DNA from: Planctomycetota bacterium | Lineage (GTDB): Bacteria > Planctomycetota > Planctomycetia > Pirellulales > PLA5 | Direction of reading: 5' to 3' | Length of the DNA: 51,320 nt | NCBI GenBank assembly: GCA_029259895.1 | Contig: JAJDEG010000547.1 | Location: 1-51,320 of the forward strand | Part shown: positions 1 to 11,300 of the stretch, one piece after another | Layout: each line of letters opens with the position of its first letter | Numbering within the stretch: position 1 is the stretch's first letter | Translations under genes and position numbers: made by a program | The notes under the pieces: generated by a model | Told to the model about the DNA's origin: nothing | Database searches by the model: none | The model's input: the letters and a program-made list of their open reading frames with translations, nothing else

Positions 1-2
1 AT

Positions 3-542
3 GTCGACGCCCTACATGCGGCCATCGTGACGTACCTTGGCCGACTTTCTCAACAGCAGCTTAGCGATGCGCAATCCGAGCAACTCCACGACTATCTGGC
101 GGCGGCCAATAACATCGAAAGCATCGGAGACATGGTCGAAACCAATTTGGTCCATGCCGGCACGGAAAGGCTCAAACACCGCATCAGTTTCAGCGCCTCG
201 ACGCGCGAGTTGCTCGTCGCGTTGCACGGTCGTGTGTGCGCCGCAGTGGAAAAGTCGATCGAGACGCTCGTCGATTCGGACGAATCGCTGGCTGACGAAG
301 TGCTGCGGGCCAAGGACGAGATCAGTCGACTGGCCGACAACGCCGAGAATCACCTCGCCCGGCGGCTTACGGCCCATGAGCCAAATCGGCTCGCCGCATT
401 CCGTGTTGAGTCAGAGATCATCGAGTACCTCAAGCGCGTGTACTACTTTGCAAAACGCATCGCCAAGGACGTGGCGGAAAAGGGCACGTCGAGTGCGCCC
501 AGCGAGCCCAACGACGCCGCCGAACTAGTCGCGACGCCGTAG
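3..542 (+). CDS. PhoU-like C-terminal domain, probably the end of a Na/Pi-cotransporter family protein (5' truncated by window edge)
   Basis: Frame is open from the window edge (VDALHAAIVTYLGRLSQQQLSDAQSEQLHDYLAAANNIESIGDMVETNLVHAG...), PhoU-type helical pattern with NNIESIGD. Confidence 0.7.
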   Translation, partial: VDALHAAIVTYLGRLSQQQLSDAQSEQLHDYLAAANNIESIGDMVETNLVHAGTERLKHRISFSASTRELLVALHGRVCAAVEKSIETLVDSDESLADEVLRAKDEISRLADNAENHLARRLTAHEPNRLAAFRVESEIIEYLKRVYYFAKRIAKDVAEKGTSSAPSEPNDAAELVATP

Positions 543-610
543 AACGCAACCCATCGTCGGCGTGCCGCCGGCGAGAAGAAACAAAGACGCGAAACCGCGG
601 GGAACCAACG

Positions 611-1513
611 ATGCCCGAGAAACCGGACAAGAAGAAAACGACGCCACTCCAAAGAAGACGCCGCACGCGATCGGCTCCGTCCGACAACGGCAAGTCAAGC
701 GGCACACCGGCGCCGGCGAAACAACCGAAGAAGCCGAAGAAGCTCGCACGCCAACAGTACGATAAGGCAATCGCAGCAGCGCAAGTCGAACTCGTCAAGC
801 TGCAAGAGTGGGTAAAGCATCGCGGTTTGAAAGTGGTCGTGATCTTCGAAGGCCGCGACGCCTCGGGCAAAGGGGGCGTGATCAGGAGAATCACGTACCG
901 CCTCAACCCGCGCGTCTGTCGCGTCGTCGCGTTGCCTATCCCAAACGATCGTGAAAAAACGCAGTGGTACTTCCAGCGCTACGTTCCCCATCTACCGGCT
1001 GCCGGTGAAATCGTACTTTTCGACCGCAGTTGGTACAACCGAGCGGGCGTCGAGCGGGTGATGGGTTACTGTACGGACGAGGAATACGAGGAGTTCCTCC
1101 GTTCGTGTCCGGAGTTCGAACGGATGTTGATTCGATCCGGGATCATCGTCGTCAAGTATTGGTTCTCGATCGGCCAAAAGGAACAAGATCGCCGCTTTCA
1201 GTCTCGCATCAAGGATCCGCGAAAACGTTGGAAACTGTCGGTTACCGACGTCGCGTCGCGCGAGCGATGGTCGGAATACTCCAGGGCTAAGGACGAAATG
1301 TTCGCCTATACGGACATCAAGCAGGCGCCCTGGTACGTCGTGGAAGCCGACGACAAGAAACGCGCGCGACTGAATTGCATCCATCATTTCTTGAGTCAGA
1401 TCCCATACCGGGCGCTGCGTTCGGAGTCGGTCGAACTCGCGCCGCTCGACGAACGCGCGGCGTACATGCGTCCGCCCATGTCGGACCAGAACTTCGTGCC
1501 GGAGAAGTTTTGA
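611..1513 (+). CDS. ppk2: Polyphosphate kinase 2 family protein
   Basis: Walker A-like FEGRDASGKGG, FDRSWYNRAGVERVMG, KYWFSIGQKEQDRRFQSRIKDPRKRWKLS: hallmark PPK2 motifs. Confidence 0.93.
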   Translation: MPEKPDKKKTTPLQRRRRTRSAPSDNGKSSGTPAPAKQPKKPKKLARQQYDKAIAAAQVELVKLQEWVKHRGLKVVVIFEGRDASGKGGVIRRITYRLNPRVCRVVALPIPNDREKTQWYFQRYVPHLPAAGEIVLFDRSWYNRAGVERVMGYCTDEEYEEFLRSCPEFERMLIRSGIIVVKYWFSIGQKEQDRRFQSRIKDPRKRWKLSVTDVASRERWSEYSRAKDEMFAYTDIKQAPWYVVEADDKKRARLNCIHHFLSQIPYRALRSESVELAPLDERAAYMRPPMSDQNFVPEKF

Positions 1514-1640
1514 ATCGAATGAGAAGTGAAGTGCGTCAACGCGCACGTCGCGGCCCGCGTTTCTCGATCTTGCCGTCCGAATGAAGGGAAGCGACTTTTT
1601 TTGCAATTTCCAACGTCGTCAGGAATTTTCAGGAGACTGC

Positions 1641-2123
1641 ATGATGGAAAAGAGCCTGCAAGCACGTAAGGTGGAGGAAGTCATGAGCCGAGACGTGGCA
1701 TCCGTTCACTTTCAGGAAACCGTCCATCAAGCACTGATCTTGATGGTTGAAAATCGACTTTCGGCGTTGCCCGTCGTAGATGGGCGAGACCGCTGCTTAG
1801 GCATCGTGTCGGTCACCGACGTCGTCGCCCTTGCTCGCGAAGTCGACGACGATTTGAGCAACTTGGAACGTGTGAGCGATGTATCGAGTCGGTGGTTGGT
1901 CGGCGAACTGACACAACACGGCATGGATCACCGCAAAGTCGAGGAGCTGATGAGCCGTGGCGTTCAGTCGGTCGGCCCCGGCGCAACGGTTGCCGACGCG
2001 GCCCGCGTCATGCTTGGCCACCACGTCCATCGCCTGCCCGTTATCGATGAGCAACAGCGGTTGCTCGGCATCGTTTCGACGATGGACATCCTGGCCGCGA
2101 TGATCGACGACGAGGCGACGTAG
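1641..2123 (+). CDS. CBS-domain pair protein
   Basis: Two CBS repeats (VEEVMSRDVASVHFQET..., VEELMSRGVQSVGPGATV...LPVIDEQQRLLGIVSTMDIL); AGGAG upstream of ATG at 1641. Confidence 0.88.
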   Translation: MMEKSLQARKVEEVMSRDVASVHFQETVHQALILMVENRLSALPVVDGRDRCLGIVSVTDVVALAREVDDDLSNLERVSDVSSRWLVGELTQHGMDHRKVEELMSRGVQSVGPGATVADAARVMLGHHVHRLPVIDEQQRLLGIVSTMDILAAMIDDEAT

Positions 2124-2717
2124 CAGCGCACCGCTGAGTTACTATTCCAAAAAACGACGGCAGCGGACGAGACCGCGAGAAACCAACGCGTCGGACATTT
2201 TCGGAACAGGTCACGAACCGCGGGCCAAACAGGTTGAAATTCGACGCACGTGCCAATTGCGGCGGATTGATGTTCGCGCAATTCGTGTGCCGACAACGAC
2301 GGCAAGCCGTCTCGCCGCAGACGAACGAGACGAATCGCAGTACCCCGCATCGACACGGCGTACAGCGAGGCGGCGAACGTACATGAAATCACCTTGCTTC
2401 TTGATTCAATCTTCCATTATTGTGGCGTGTTCGGGAAGTCCGTTTCAGGTTCATCGCCAGTTTCGGGGTGCCGGCCGACCTAGATCGCCAGAAAAAATGC
2501 GACCACCCGACGAACCGTCGTAGCCACAGCCGGTGCCGAATGTGCCCCCTTTTTTGCTTAGCCGTTGACCGTGGAAGATTGTCGCGGTCCCCAACCACCT
2601 AGCGTGCGGTTTCGGCTCAAACGCGGATCTAAGTCGCGTATCGGCTGTGTCGCGGCGTGGAATTCCTTCAGAAATCTTCGACAGTACGTGCCAACCCTAA
2701 GACGTTGAGTAAACTTA

Positions 2718-3737
2718 ATGCGAGCGATTGAGATCTTGCTGCTCTCGCGTGACGACGTCGTCGCGCTTGCGTTGACGCCGAACGAAGTTGTGTCGGTGGT
2801 CACGGAGGCCCTTTGTGAGCATGCCGCGGGCACCTTTGAAATGCATCCCAAAATTGGCGTGCATCCCACAGGCACCGATCCCGCGAACTTCATCCACGCC
2901 ATGCCGGCCTATTTGCACACCCTTGGCGCCTGCGGGCTCAAATGGGTCGCTGGTTTCGCGAAGAACTACCAGCACGACCTGCCGAACGTGACCGGATTGC
3001 AGGTGTACAACGACACGGAAACGGGCGTTCCGCTGGCCATCATGGATTGCAGCTACCTGACCGGACTGCGAACTGCCGCCGTCAGCGCTATCGTAGCCAA
3101 GCGGTGCGCCCCCCGCGACGCGCATACCTTAGCACTGGTAGGCTGCGGTTTCGAGGGAACAATGCACCTGCGGTTTCTTGCCAACGAGATTCCCACGCTT
3201 CGACATGTGCGGCTTCGCGACGTCCGCCATCAGGCCATGGCGGAACTCAAAGAATGCGCCGCATCATACTTCGATGGCGAGATCGTACTCTGTCCGGACA
3301 ATGAAAGCTGTATCGACGGGGCCGACGTTATCGCGACATGCACCAATGGGGACGAGCAAATCATTCGATCCGAATGGTTCAAAATGGGAGCATTTGCCGT
3401 GGGAATCGAGGGCGGCTGTGCGTACACTGCCGAGGCACTGCACCAAGCAGAAAAGTTTGTCGTTGATGACATCGCTTTGGCCGAGTACTTTGAGCACATC
3501 GGCCGCAACCGCAAGACGGAAGACGGGCGGCCAGATCCCGAATTTCCCGGCGGGTTGCCCAAGGTCTACGCCACTATCGGCGAGCTCGTTGCCGGCAAGA
3601 AACAGGGACGCGATTCGGACCAGGAAAGGATCGTTGCGATTCCGATTGGCATGGCCATTTGCGATGTGGCGCTCGCTCATCTCGTTTACCACACCGCGTT
3701 GGAACGAGGAGTGGGGCACCGTTTTCGACTGGCTTAA
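2718..3737 (+). CDS. Ornithine cyclodeaminase / mu-crystallin family protein
   Basis: KWVAGFAKNYQHDLPNVTGLQVYNDTETGVPLAIMDCSYLTGLRTAAVSAIVAKRCAP and NAD-binding LVGCGFEG. Confidence 0.88.
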   Translation: MRAIEILLLSRDDVVALALTPNEVVSVVTEALCEHAAGTFEMHPKIGVHPTGTDPANFIHAMPAYLHTLGACGLKWVAGFAKNYQHDLPNVTGLQVYNDTETGVPLAIMDCSYLTGLRTAAVSAIVAKRCAPRDAHTLALVGCGFEGTMHLRFLANEIPTLRHVRLRDVRHQAMAELKECAASYFDGEIVLCPDNESCIDGADVIATCTNGDEQIIRSEWFKMGAFAVGIEGGCAYTAEALHQAEKFVVDDIALAEYFEHIGRNRKTEDGRPDPEFPGGLPKVYATIGELVAGKKQGRDSDQERIVAIPIGMAICDVALAHLVYHTALERGVGHRFRLA

Positions 3738-3889
3738 GCCGGTGCCTAGCGCACTGACCGCGGCTAGGTCGTGCCGAAATAATCACGTTGTTGACGGCGG
3801 TGATATCGGGCAGGGCGGGAGTACTGTCGCGGCGGACTGGAATGGAAGCGCACATGCGTACAGATGCGTGAGCAGTCAAGATAGAGGCG

Positions 3890-4246
3890 TCAGCGCCGAT
3901 CTTGACCAGCCTCGCCGGGAAGCACGTTCTTGCGGACTTCGCCCGCCATCTTGGCCGCGTCAGTTGGATGATCCACGGTCTTGCCGTCGCCGTACATGTC
4001 GGCGCAGAATGCGATGTAGCCGAGCTTAGCAAGTTGATCGGCTCGTCCGCGAGCGTAGTCGTTGAGGCCCCACCACTCATGCACAACGAGCACGCCCGGT
4101 CGCGGCCCGCTCTTTGCGTCGTCCCAGGCGAGATAACCGATGTATTCTTGGTCGCCGACTTTGTACATCATCTTTTTGGATCGCACTTCCGCGGTCGCCG
4201 CGGACCAAAGGCAAAGCACGAGGAGAATCGGCAGGATGTGTCGCAT
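3890..4246 (-). pseudogene. Dienelactone hydrolase family protein, 3'-truncated remnant (signal peptide plus N-terminal part only)
   Basis: MRHILPILLVLCLWSAATAEVRSKKMMYKVGDQEYIGYLAWDDAKSGPRPGVLVVHEWWGLNDYARGRADQLAKLGYIAFCADMYGDGK...EVRKNVLPGEAGQDRR*; family members are about twice as long and the catalytic C-terminal half is missing. Confidence 0.7.
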
Positions 4247-4725
4247 GGTGAGGCTCTTTCGGAAGCTGGAGGAGCAAATGCCGCCGGTACGGGAATGCCC
4301 GAATCGCACGGCCCCGCCGACATTCTAGGAGTCGCCACGCGGCGTCTCAATCATCCCTGGCTGCCAACTCGGACGGTGAAGCCGCGACGATATCGCGCAC
4401 CGCGTTATCCACGTTCGTTTGCTCCATTGTCGTGCATTCCCGTCCGCTGGCGTCCACTGTGAAGACGGCGAACAGGAAAGCGTCGCCACAGAAATCTTCG
4501 AAGCATCGCAAGCGGAAGATATCACCGTCGCCTCCGATGCGGCTGTACGCTCGTTTTGACCGATTTGATGCATGCAACCGATGCCGTGGATCGGGTGAAC
4601 GACATTGCCGTATTCGCAAACGCGAGTGGGGCATTTTTTGCGCCGAGCGGACGCCTAGCGTCGCCGCCGCACCCTCACGGCGACGAGCGAAAAGGATGAA
4701 TGGCACGTCGACTGGGACACTCAAC

Positions 4726-5175
4726 ATGCACGCCGTACCCACGCCCGAAGACGAAATGCGCACCGCCCTGGAAGCGTTCGAGAACGCGCTAGCGACGCCG
4801 CTCATATCGGGCGAACACGTCGCATGGGTGGACGGCGCAAAAATGTCGTGGCAGGAAGCCGCCACGCAGGTTCAGCGGCAGATCGAGCGAATCCATCCCG
4901 CGCAATACACAAAAATGCTCGAAGCGGATAGCGAACTTGCCGCGCGGATCGAAAAACTGCGCCAAGAAGATGCCACCATCGGCCGGCAGCTAAAACGCAT
5001 CGCGGCCGCGGTCGAGCGACTGCATCGCAAGGCCGCCGCCGAGTACGACGAGGCGCGCACCGACGACGATCGCCGCAGGCTCGTCAACGCCGGTATCTCG
5101 TTCGCCGTAAGAATGCGAAAGCAAGAAGTCGCCGTGAAGACTTGGTTCGTGGAAGCGTTCAATCGGGAATGTTGA
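4726..5175 (+). CDS. Hypothetical protein, helical/coiled-coil
   Basis: Clean ORF from ATG 4726 (MHAVPTPEDEMRTALEAFENALATPL...); charged helical composition; no recognised family. Confidence 0.5.
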   Translation: MHAVPTPEDEMRTALEAFENALATPLISGEHVAWVDGAKMSWQEAATQVQRQIERIHPAQYTKMLEADSELAARIEKLRQEDATIGRQLKRIAAAVERLHRKAAAEYDEARTDDDRRRLVNAGISFAVRMRKQEVAVKTWFVEAFNREC

Positions 5176-5388
5176 CGGCGGTGAGATCGGCTGCAGGACG
5201 CGGCTCGGCGGCTTACTGAAGCACTATTATCGCAATGCAGCATGACGTGGAATCTGGTCAGAAAACGCTCCCCTGACCGCCTGGACACACGGAAACGCAT
5301 CCCCGATACCTATATTCCATTTCAGCGTGAGTCATTTTTTTCTGCAGACGCCGCCCCAAGGGACAATTTATATTTGTCGCGCCGAATT

Positions 5389-8300
5389 TCATCGCGGACG
5401 TAGGTCGACTTCAACATTGTGATCCTGTCGGTCGTCGACCAGGGTGATGAAACCGTCGGATACCTCGGCCCCATCCAGGACCAGACGGCCAACTGCAGCT
5501 CCGGCGGCGTGGTTATGGATGGTGATGTGGTAGAAGGTTTCGCGATAACGGTAGTGGAGCTTGAAGGTGGTCCAACTCACTGGCAGGCATGGCGTGAAGC
5601 GCAGCTTGTCGACTTCCAGGTGCAGGCCCAAGAGCGACTCCACGATCAATCGGTACATCCAGCCGGCCGATCCCGTGTACCAGGTCCAGCCGCCGCGGCC
5701 CGTATGCGGCTCGACTCCGTAGATGTCGGCAGCCACCACGTATGGTTCGACGCGGTAGGTGGATATCTCGGCCGGCGCGGCGCCATGCGAAATCGGATTG
5801 ATCAATGCGAACAGCTCCCACGCCCGCTCGCTGTCTCCAATCGCGGCCATCGCCATTACGGTCCAAATGGCGCTGTGCGTGTACTGGCCGCCATTTTCGC
5901 GGACGCCGGGCACGTAGCCCTTGATGTAACCGGGGTCCAGGTCTGATTTGTCGAATGGCGGATCGAGCAGCAGGATCAAGCGGGCGTCACGGCGGACAAG
6001 TCGTTTATCGACGCTATCTAATGCCATGTTGGTCCGCTCGTGCGTGCCGGCGCCCGAGAGAATTGACCAGCTTTGCGAGATCGAATCGATCTGGCATTCT
6101 TCGTTCACGGCGGAGCCCAGCGGCCGGCCGTCGTCGAAGTACGCCCGGCGATACCATTGGCCGTCCCAGCCGTGTTTTTCAATATTGCCGCGTAACCGTC
6201 CAGCTTCGATCCGATACCGGTCCGCGAGCGAAGTGTCGCCGCGCCGCCGGGCCAGATCGGCGAATTGCGTGAGTACCTGAAACAAGAAAAACGCCAGCCA
6301 CACACTCTCGCCACGGCCGTGCTGGCCGACAAGGTTCATGCCGTCGTTCCAATCGCCGCAGCCCATGAGCGGCAGCCCGTGTTCGCCAAAGCGCAATCCG
6401 TGATCGAGCGCGCGGAGGCCATGCTCGTATAATGTACCGATGTCGTCGGAAACGTGCGGTAGGTCGAAATGGGACTCTTCGTCGTCGCGCAAGGGGCGCG
6501 CCGTCAAGAACGGGATTCGCTCGTCGAGCACGCCCGTGTCCCCGGTGACGCCGACATAACGACAAATGGCCAGGGGGAGCCAGAGGAAATCGTCGGAGAA
6601 ATGCGTCCGTACACCGCGTCCCTGCGGGGGATGCCACCAGTGCTGCACGTCGCCTTCGCGAAACTGGCGTGAGGCGGCGCGCAGCAGGTGTTCGCGCAGC
6701 AAATTCGGCTGGGAGTACACCAGGGCCATCGCGTCCTGGAGTTGATCGCGGAAGCCGAACGCACCGCCCGATTGATAAAATCCAGAGCGAGCCCACAGGC
6801 GACAGGCCAATGTTTGATAGACGAGCCAACCGTTGGCCAGGAAATTGACGGATGCGTCGGGCGTTTCCAAGTACACGACACCGAGCGTCCGACTCCAATA
6901 GTGCCACACGTCCTCAATCGCCCGGCGGGCACTTTCCACGCTGCCAAACCGTTGCGCCAGGGATCTGGCCTCCACCGCGCCGCGCCCGGCGCCGAGAGTG
7001 AAGGTGATCGTGCGCTCTTGCCCGTCGGCGATCGTCATCGGAGCTTGCAGGGCGACACACGGGTCATACCCTGCGCCGACGCGGCCCGAGAGCCGCACGC
7101 GCCGCATCGCCGCGGGGGATTTCAGTTGGCCATTACGACCGAGAAACTCGGCGCGGTCGCCGGTGAACGTGCGGTTCGTTTCGCTGCAAGTGACAAACGC
7201 GACGCGGTCCCCGAATTCCGGGCTATACACGTTGCGGGCGAGAATCGCGCCGCTCGCCGGATCGGACTCCGTCACCACGTGCGGCATCGACTTACTACGC
7301 GAGTCGCCGAGGACCAGTTCCCAATAGCCGGTGATCGACACCCGCCGTGTTCGCCCCGAGCGGTTGGCGATCTTGAGCTTGTAAAACTTCACTGGCGAGT
7401 CGGTCGCCACATAAACACTTAGCTCCGTCGTCAAACCTTCTTCCGTATAATCGAAAATGCTGTAACCGAATCCGTGCCGCACGACATAGGTATTTTCCCC
7501 GCGCGCAGGCAACGGCGAGGGAGACCAGAAGTGCCCCGACTCTTCATCTCGCAGATAAATGGCTTCGCCGCTGACGTCAGAGACGGGATCGTTATGCCAG
7601 GGGGTAAGCCGGAACTCACGGCTGTTTTCCGCCCACGTGTAAGCGCTACCCCCTTCCGACACGACGGTGCCGAATTGTGCGTTGGCGATCACGTTCACCC
7701 ACGGCGCCGGGGTCGTCTCGCCGGCAACCAGGATCGTTACGTATTCGCGGCCGTCGTGGCTGAAACCGCCCAAGCCGTTGAAGTACGCGAGGTCGTGCCG
7801 CGGGGGCTCATAGAGGATCGGTGCCTCGGGCTGGCGGCGAGTAGGCTTGAGTCGTGGGATCGACACCTCCGCCCGTGCGCGCCGCTCGGCCTGTTCGGCA
7901 AGCGTTCCTCCGTCGTCCAGCAATACGACCCGCGCCACGGTCTGCAGGAGCGTCTGGTCTTCTTCGGACACCTGTTCGCCGCGGCGGATGAAGATGCCGC
8001 CCGGCCGGTCGACGAGCGACGCCTCGGGACTTGCGGCGACGAGATCGACGATCGCTTCCTGCAAGGTTTGCCGATATACCGAATCGTCGTCATTCCAGAT
8101 CACGAGATCGACCGCCAGCCCCTTCAACCGCCAGTAGGCGTGCGCCTGGACGGCCTGGCGAACCAGCGCGATGCGCTCGTGATCGCGAATCCGCACCAGC
8201 AGAATCGGCACATCCCCCGAAATGCCGTAGCCCCACAGACGCGATTGGCCCCGTCGATTCTGGATGAGGATGCTCGCTTTGGCTCGCCGGAGCGCAGAGG

Positions 8301-11300
8301 CATAGATGATCGAGCCGGTCAGGCGGCCGTAGACCTGTGCATCGGCTTCGGAAGTGCTGAGTTGTTGAAGCAAAATATGGCCGTGCGTCCAGGCGAGATC
8401 GAACACGCGATCGGCCAGGTTGGGATCGCGATACTTCTCGGTCAGCGCTTCGACGCCGTCGCGCGACTCGGCGACCCCAGTGACGATGTCGATCCGCACC
8501 GACTCATTGGGCTGCAGCAGTACCGTCTGGCGGATGCACACGACCGGGTCGAGGACCGGTCCTTCGCTGTTGGAAAGGGGCATCGGCCGATCGAGCGCCT
8601 CAGGGGACGCGAGCGTCCGGTGTCTTCCCATGAACCGCATTCGATCGGTCTCATACGACGGCTCGCCAATCGTGGCACCCCGCACCGCCATCATGTGCGT
8701 CAGCCAAGGAGGCCGCTCTTCGGCTGAGCGCGGTCGGCGCGTCGCATAGATCGCCTGCCGGGAGCGGATCAACTCGGTCTGCACGAACAGATTGCTGAAC
8801 GCCGGATGAGCCTCATCCTGCGCTTGCGTTGCCAACACGACCTCGGCATAGCTGGTGACCTCGAGAGTGCAAGGTGTTTCTGCGCGATTCGTCAGCGTAA
8901 CGCGCCGCAACTCGATGTCATCTTCGGGCGATACGCTGATCTGCGTGTAGGTTTCGACCTCGTCATCAATACGGCGGAATTCAGCGCGCGATTGCGTGAA
9001 GATCGCTTCGTACGCCTTGGTGGGCTTCGTCGTCGGCTGCCAGGAGTTGGACCAGACAGCGCCGCTCTCCAAATTCCGCACATAGCAGAAGCTTCCATAG
9101 CTGTCGCGCGTCGCGTCCTCGCGCCAACGCGTCACGGCCAGATCACGCCACCGGCTGTATCCGCCGCCGGCGCTGGTCACGGCGACGTGGTAGCGGCCGT
9201 TGGAGAGCAAATGGGCCTCAATCGTCGCGCTATTGGGATCGGTGAACACGCGCATGCTGCCCGATTCCTCGCCTGAAGCCGCGCGCGTGGCGGTCGTTTC
9301 ACTCGCGTGGGGATAGATCGGTGCCACGGCCGTGGGAACGCGCTCCTGCAGCAGCAGGGTTGCCGCCCGCAACATCGGATCGGCCAAAAAGCGGCGTTGC
9401 ATGGGTTTGTCGCGCAGCGCGTACGCCAGCGACAACAGGATCATCCCTTCGTGATGCGCCATGAACTGCCGCACGGTAACGCGATCGGCGCCGGGCGGCA
9501 TCCGTGAAGGGGTGTAATCGACCGCTTCGTAAAAGCCGTATTCGCCTTGCTGGCCCTCAGCCGCCAGGCGCTCAAGGTTACGGCAGGCCGCTTCCGGCGC
9601 CACCATCAGCGCCAGCGCGCTGGCGTAGGGGGCGATCACCAGGTCTTCCACCAGCCCTCGCTTCAGCCCCAGTCCAGGGACACCAAAGGCCCGATACTGA
9701 TAGGTCTTGTGCTGATCGATGGCGTTGTAGCCAGATTCCGAGATGCCCCACGGCACGCCTCGTTGCCGGCCATATTCGATCTGCCGGCGGACGGCCGAGT
9801 GATAGGTGCGGTCGAGCAGCGTATTCTCATAGTTGGGCATCACCAGCAGCGGCATCAAGTACTCGAACATCGACCCGCTCCAACTCAACAGGGCCGGCGC
9901 GCTCCCCGCGCTGGTGAGCAGTCGGCCCAGTGCAAACCAATGCTGCTGGCCGAAATTCCCCTGGGCGATGACGATGAAGCTCGCTAACCGCGCTTCCGAG
10001 GCGAGCAGATCGTAGAAGCTCGCATCGAGCCGCCGCTCGCTGACGTTGTAGCCGATGGCGAATAACTCGCGTTCGGGGTTGTACAGAAAGCTGAAATCCA
10101 TCTCCGCCAACTCGCGGCATTTCGCGGCCACTTCCGCGAAGATTTGGCTCCTCTCGGCGGCATGCTCCGCGGAGTTGGTCAGCGCGTCCTGCAACTGTTT
10201 GAGCCAATCCTTCGTCTCCGCGGTTGCTGCTGGCAGAGCCGCTTCGACGAGCGGCAGCACCGTGTCCTGCAATCTCACCAAATCGGGAAGCGTGGCGGCA
10301 CGGTCGAGACGCTCGAGGGCCTCGCTCAGGTTGCCGAGCCGGTCGCGTTGTTCACCACAGCCGGAGTCCCACGTCAGAGCCGGAGCAGCAGGAACGGACA
10401 GCCACGCCGCCAGGTGTAGCAGGTCCGCGTGATGATCGCCGCAGGAACGCTCGTAGGCATTTGCCCACCAGGCGAGCATTGCATCACTCCCGGCAGCAGC
10501 GGTCAATTCGACGGCCGCGACGTTCACTTGCGAGAGCAAGGCGTGAGCGGCGGCCAGCGTGGTCGGAGCCCGGTCGAGATCTTCGATCTGTCGTTCCATC
10601 TTGCGCAGCACGTCGGCGCTGACCAGCGGAGCCTCCGTGCCGCGGGCCGCGTCCAGCAGGACTCTCAACGTATCGCTGAGGCCGCCGAACGATCGCGGCG
10701 GCAAAATGCGGGCCTCGCTCAGTTCGGCGAATCCACTGCCCAGCACCAGCAAACTTGCCGCCAGGTTGCCGCTATCGACCGTCGAAACATATTGCGGGTG
10801 CAATGGCGCCAGTGACCGCGTGTGATACCAATTGTAAAAATGTCCCCGATAGCGCTCCATGCGCGACAGCGTTTCCAAAGTGTGCTGCGTCCGTGCCAGC
10901 AGCCGCGCGGCCGAGCAGTAGCCGAAATCGTAAGCCGCCAGGTCGGCAAGCAGCGCCATGCCGATGTTGGTCGGGCTGGTGCGCGGCGCGACCTCCAAAC
11001 CGGAATTCTGTTGGATGTTGTCCGGGGGCAGCCAATTGTCTTCCGCCGTGACGAAGTCCTCGAAAAACCGCCACGTCTTCCGCGACAGCTTTTCAAGAAA
11101 ATGCCGCTGGCTTGCCGAGAACTCCATCGCCCGCCGCGGAGTCGGTTGACTCAGCCACCAGGCGACCAGGGGCGAGGCAATCCAGGCGGCGATCCAAAGT
11201 CCCGCATAGGCTAATACCGGGAGATCGTAAAACGCCAGCACCAGTAATGCCCCGGCGGCCAGCGCGGGCGCGAAAACCATCGAGCGGAAGGTTTCATCGA

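Noticed and set aside
7474-8727. 417-aa plus-strand ORF inside the glucan synthase gene
   Set aside because: Antisense shadow of a GC-rich gene; composition (Arg/His/Pro rich) and lack of domains; the minus-strand ORF is clearly coding.
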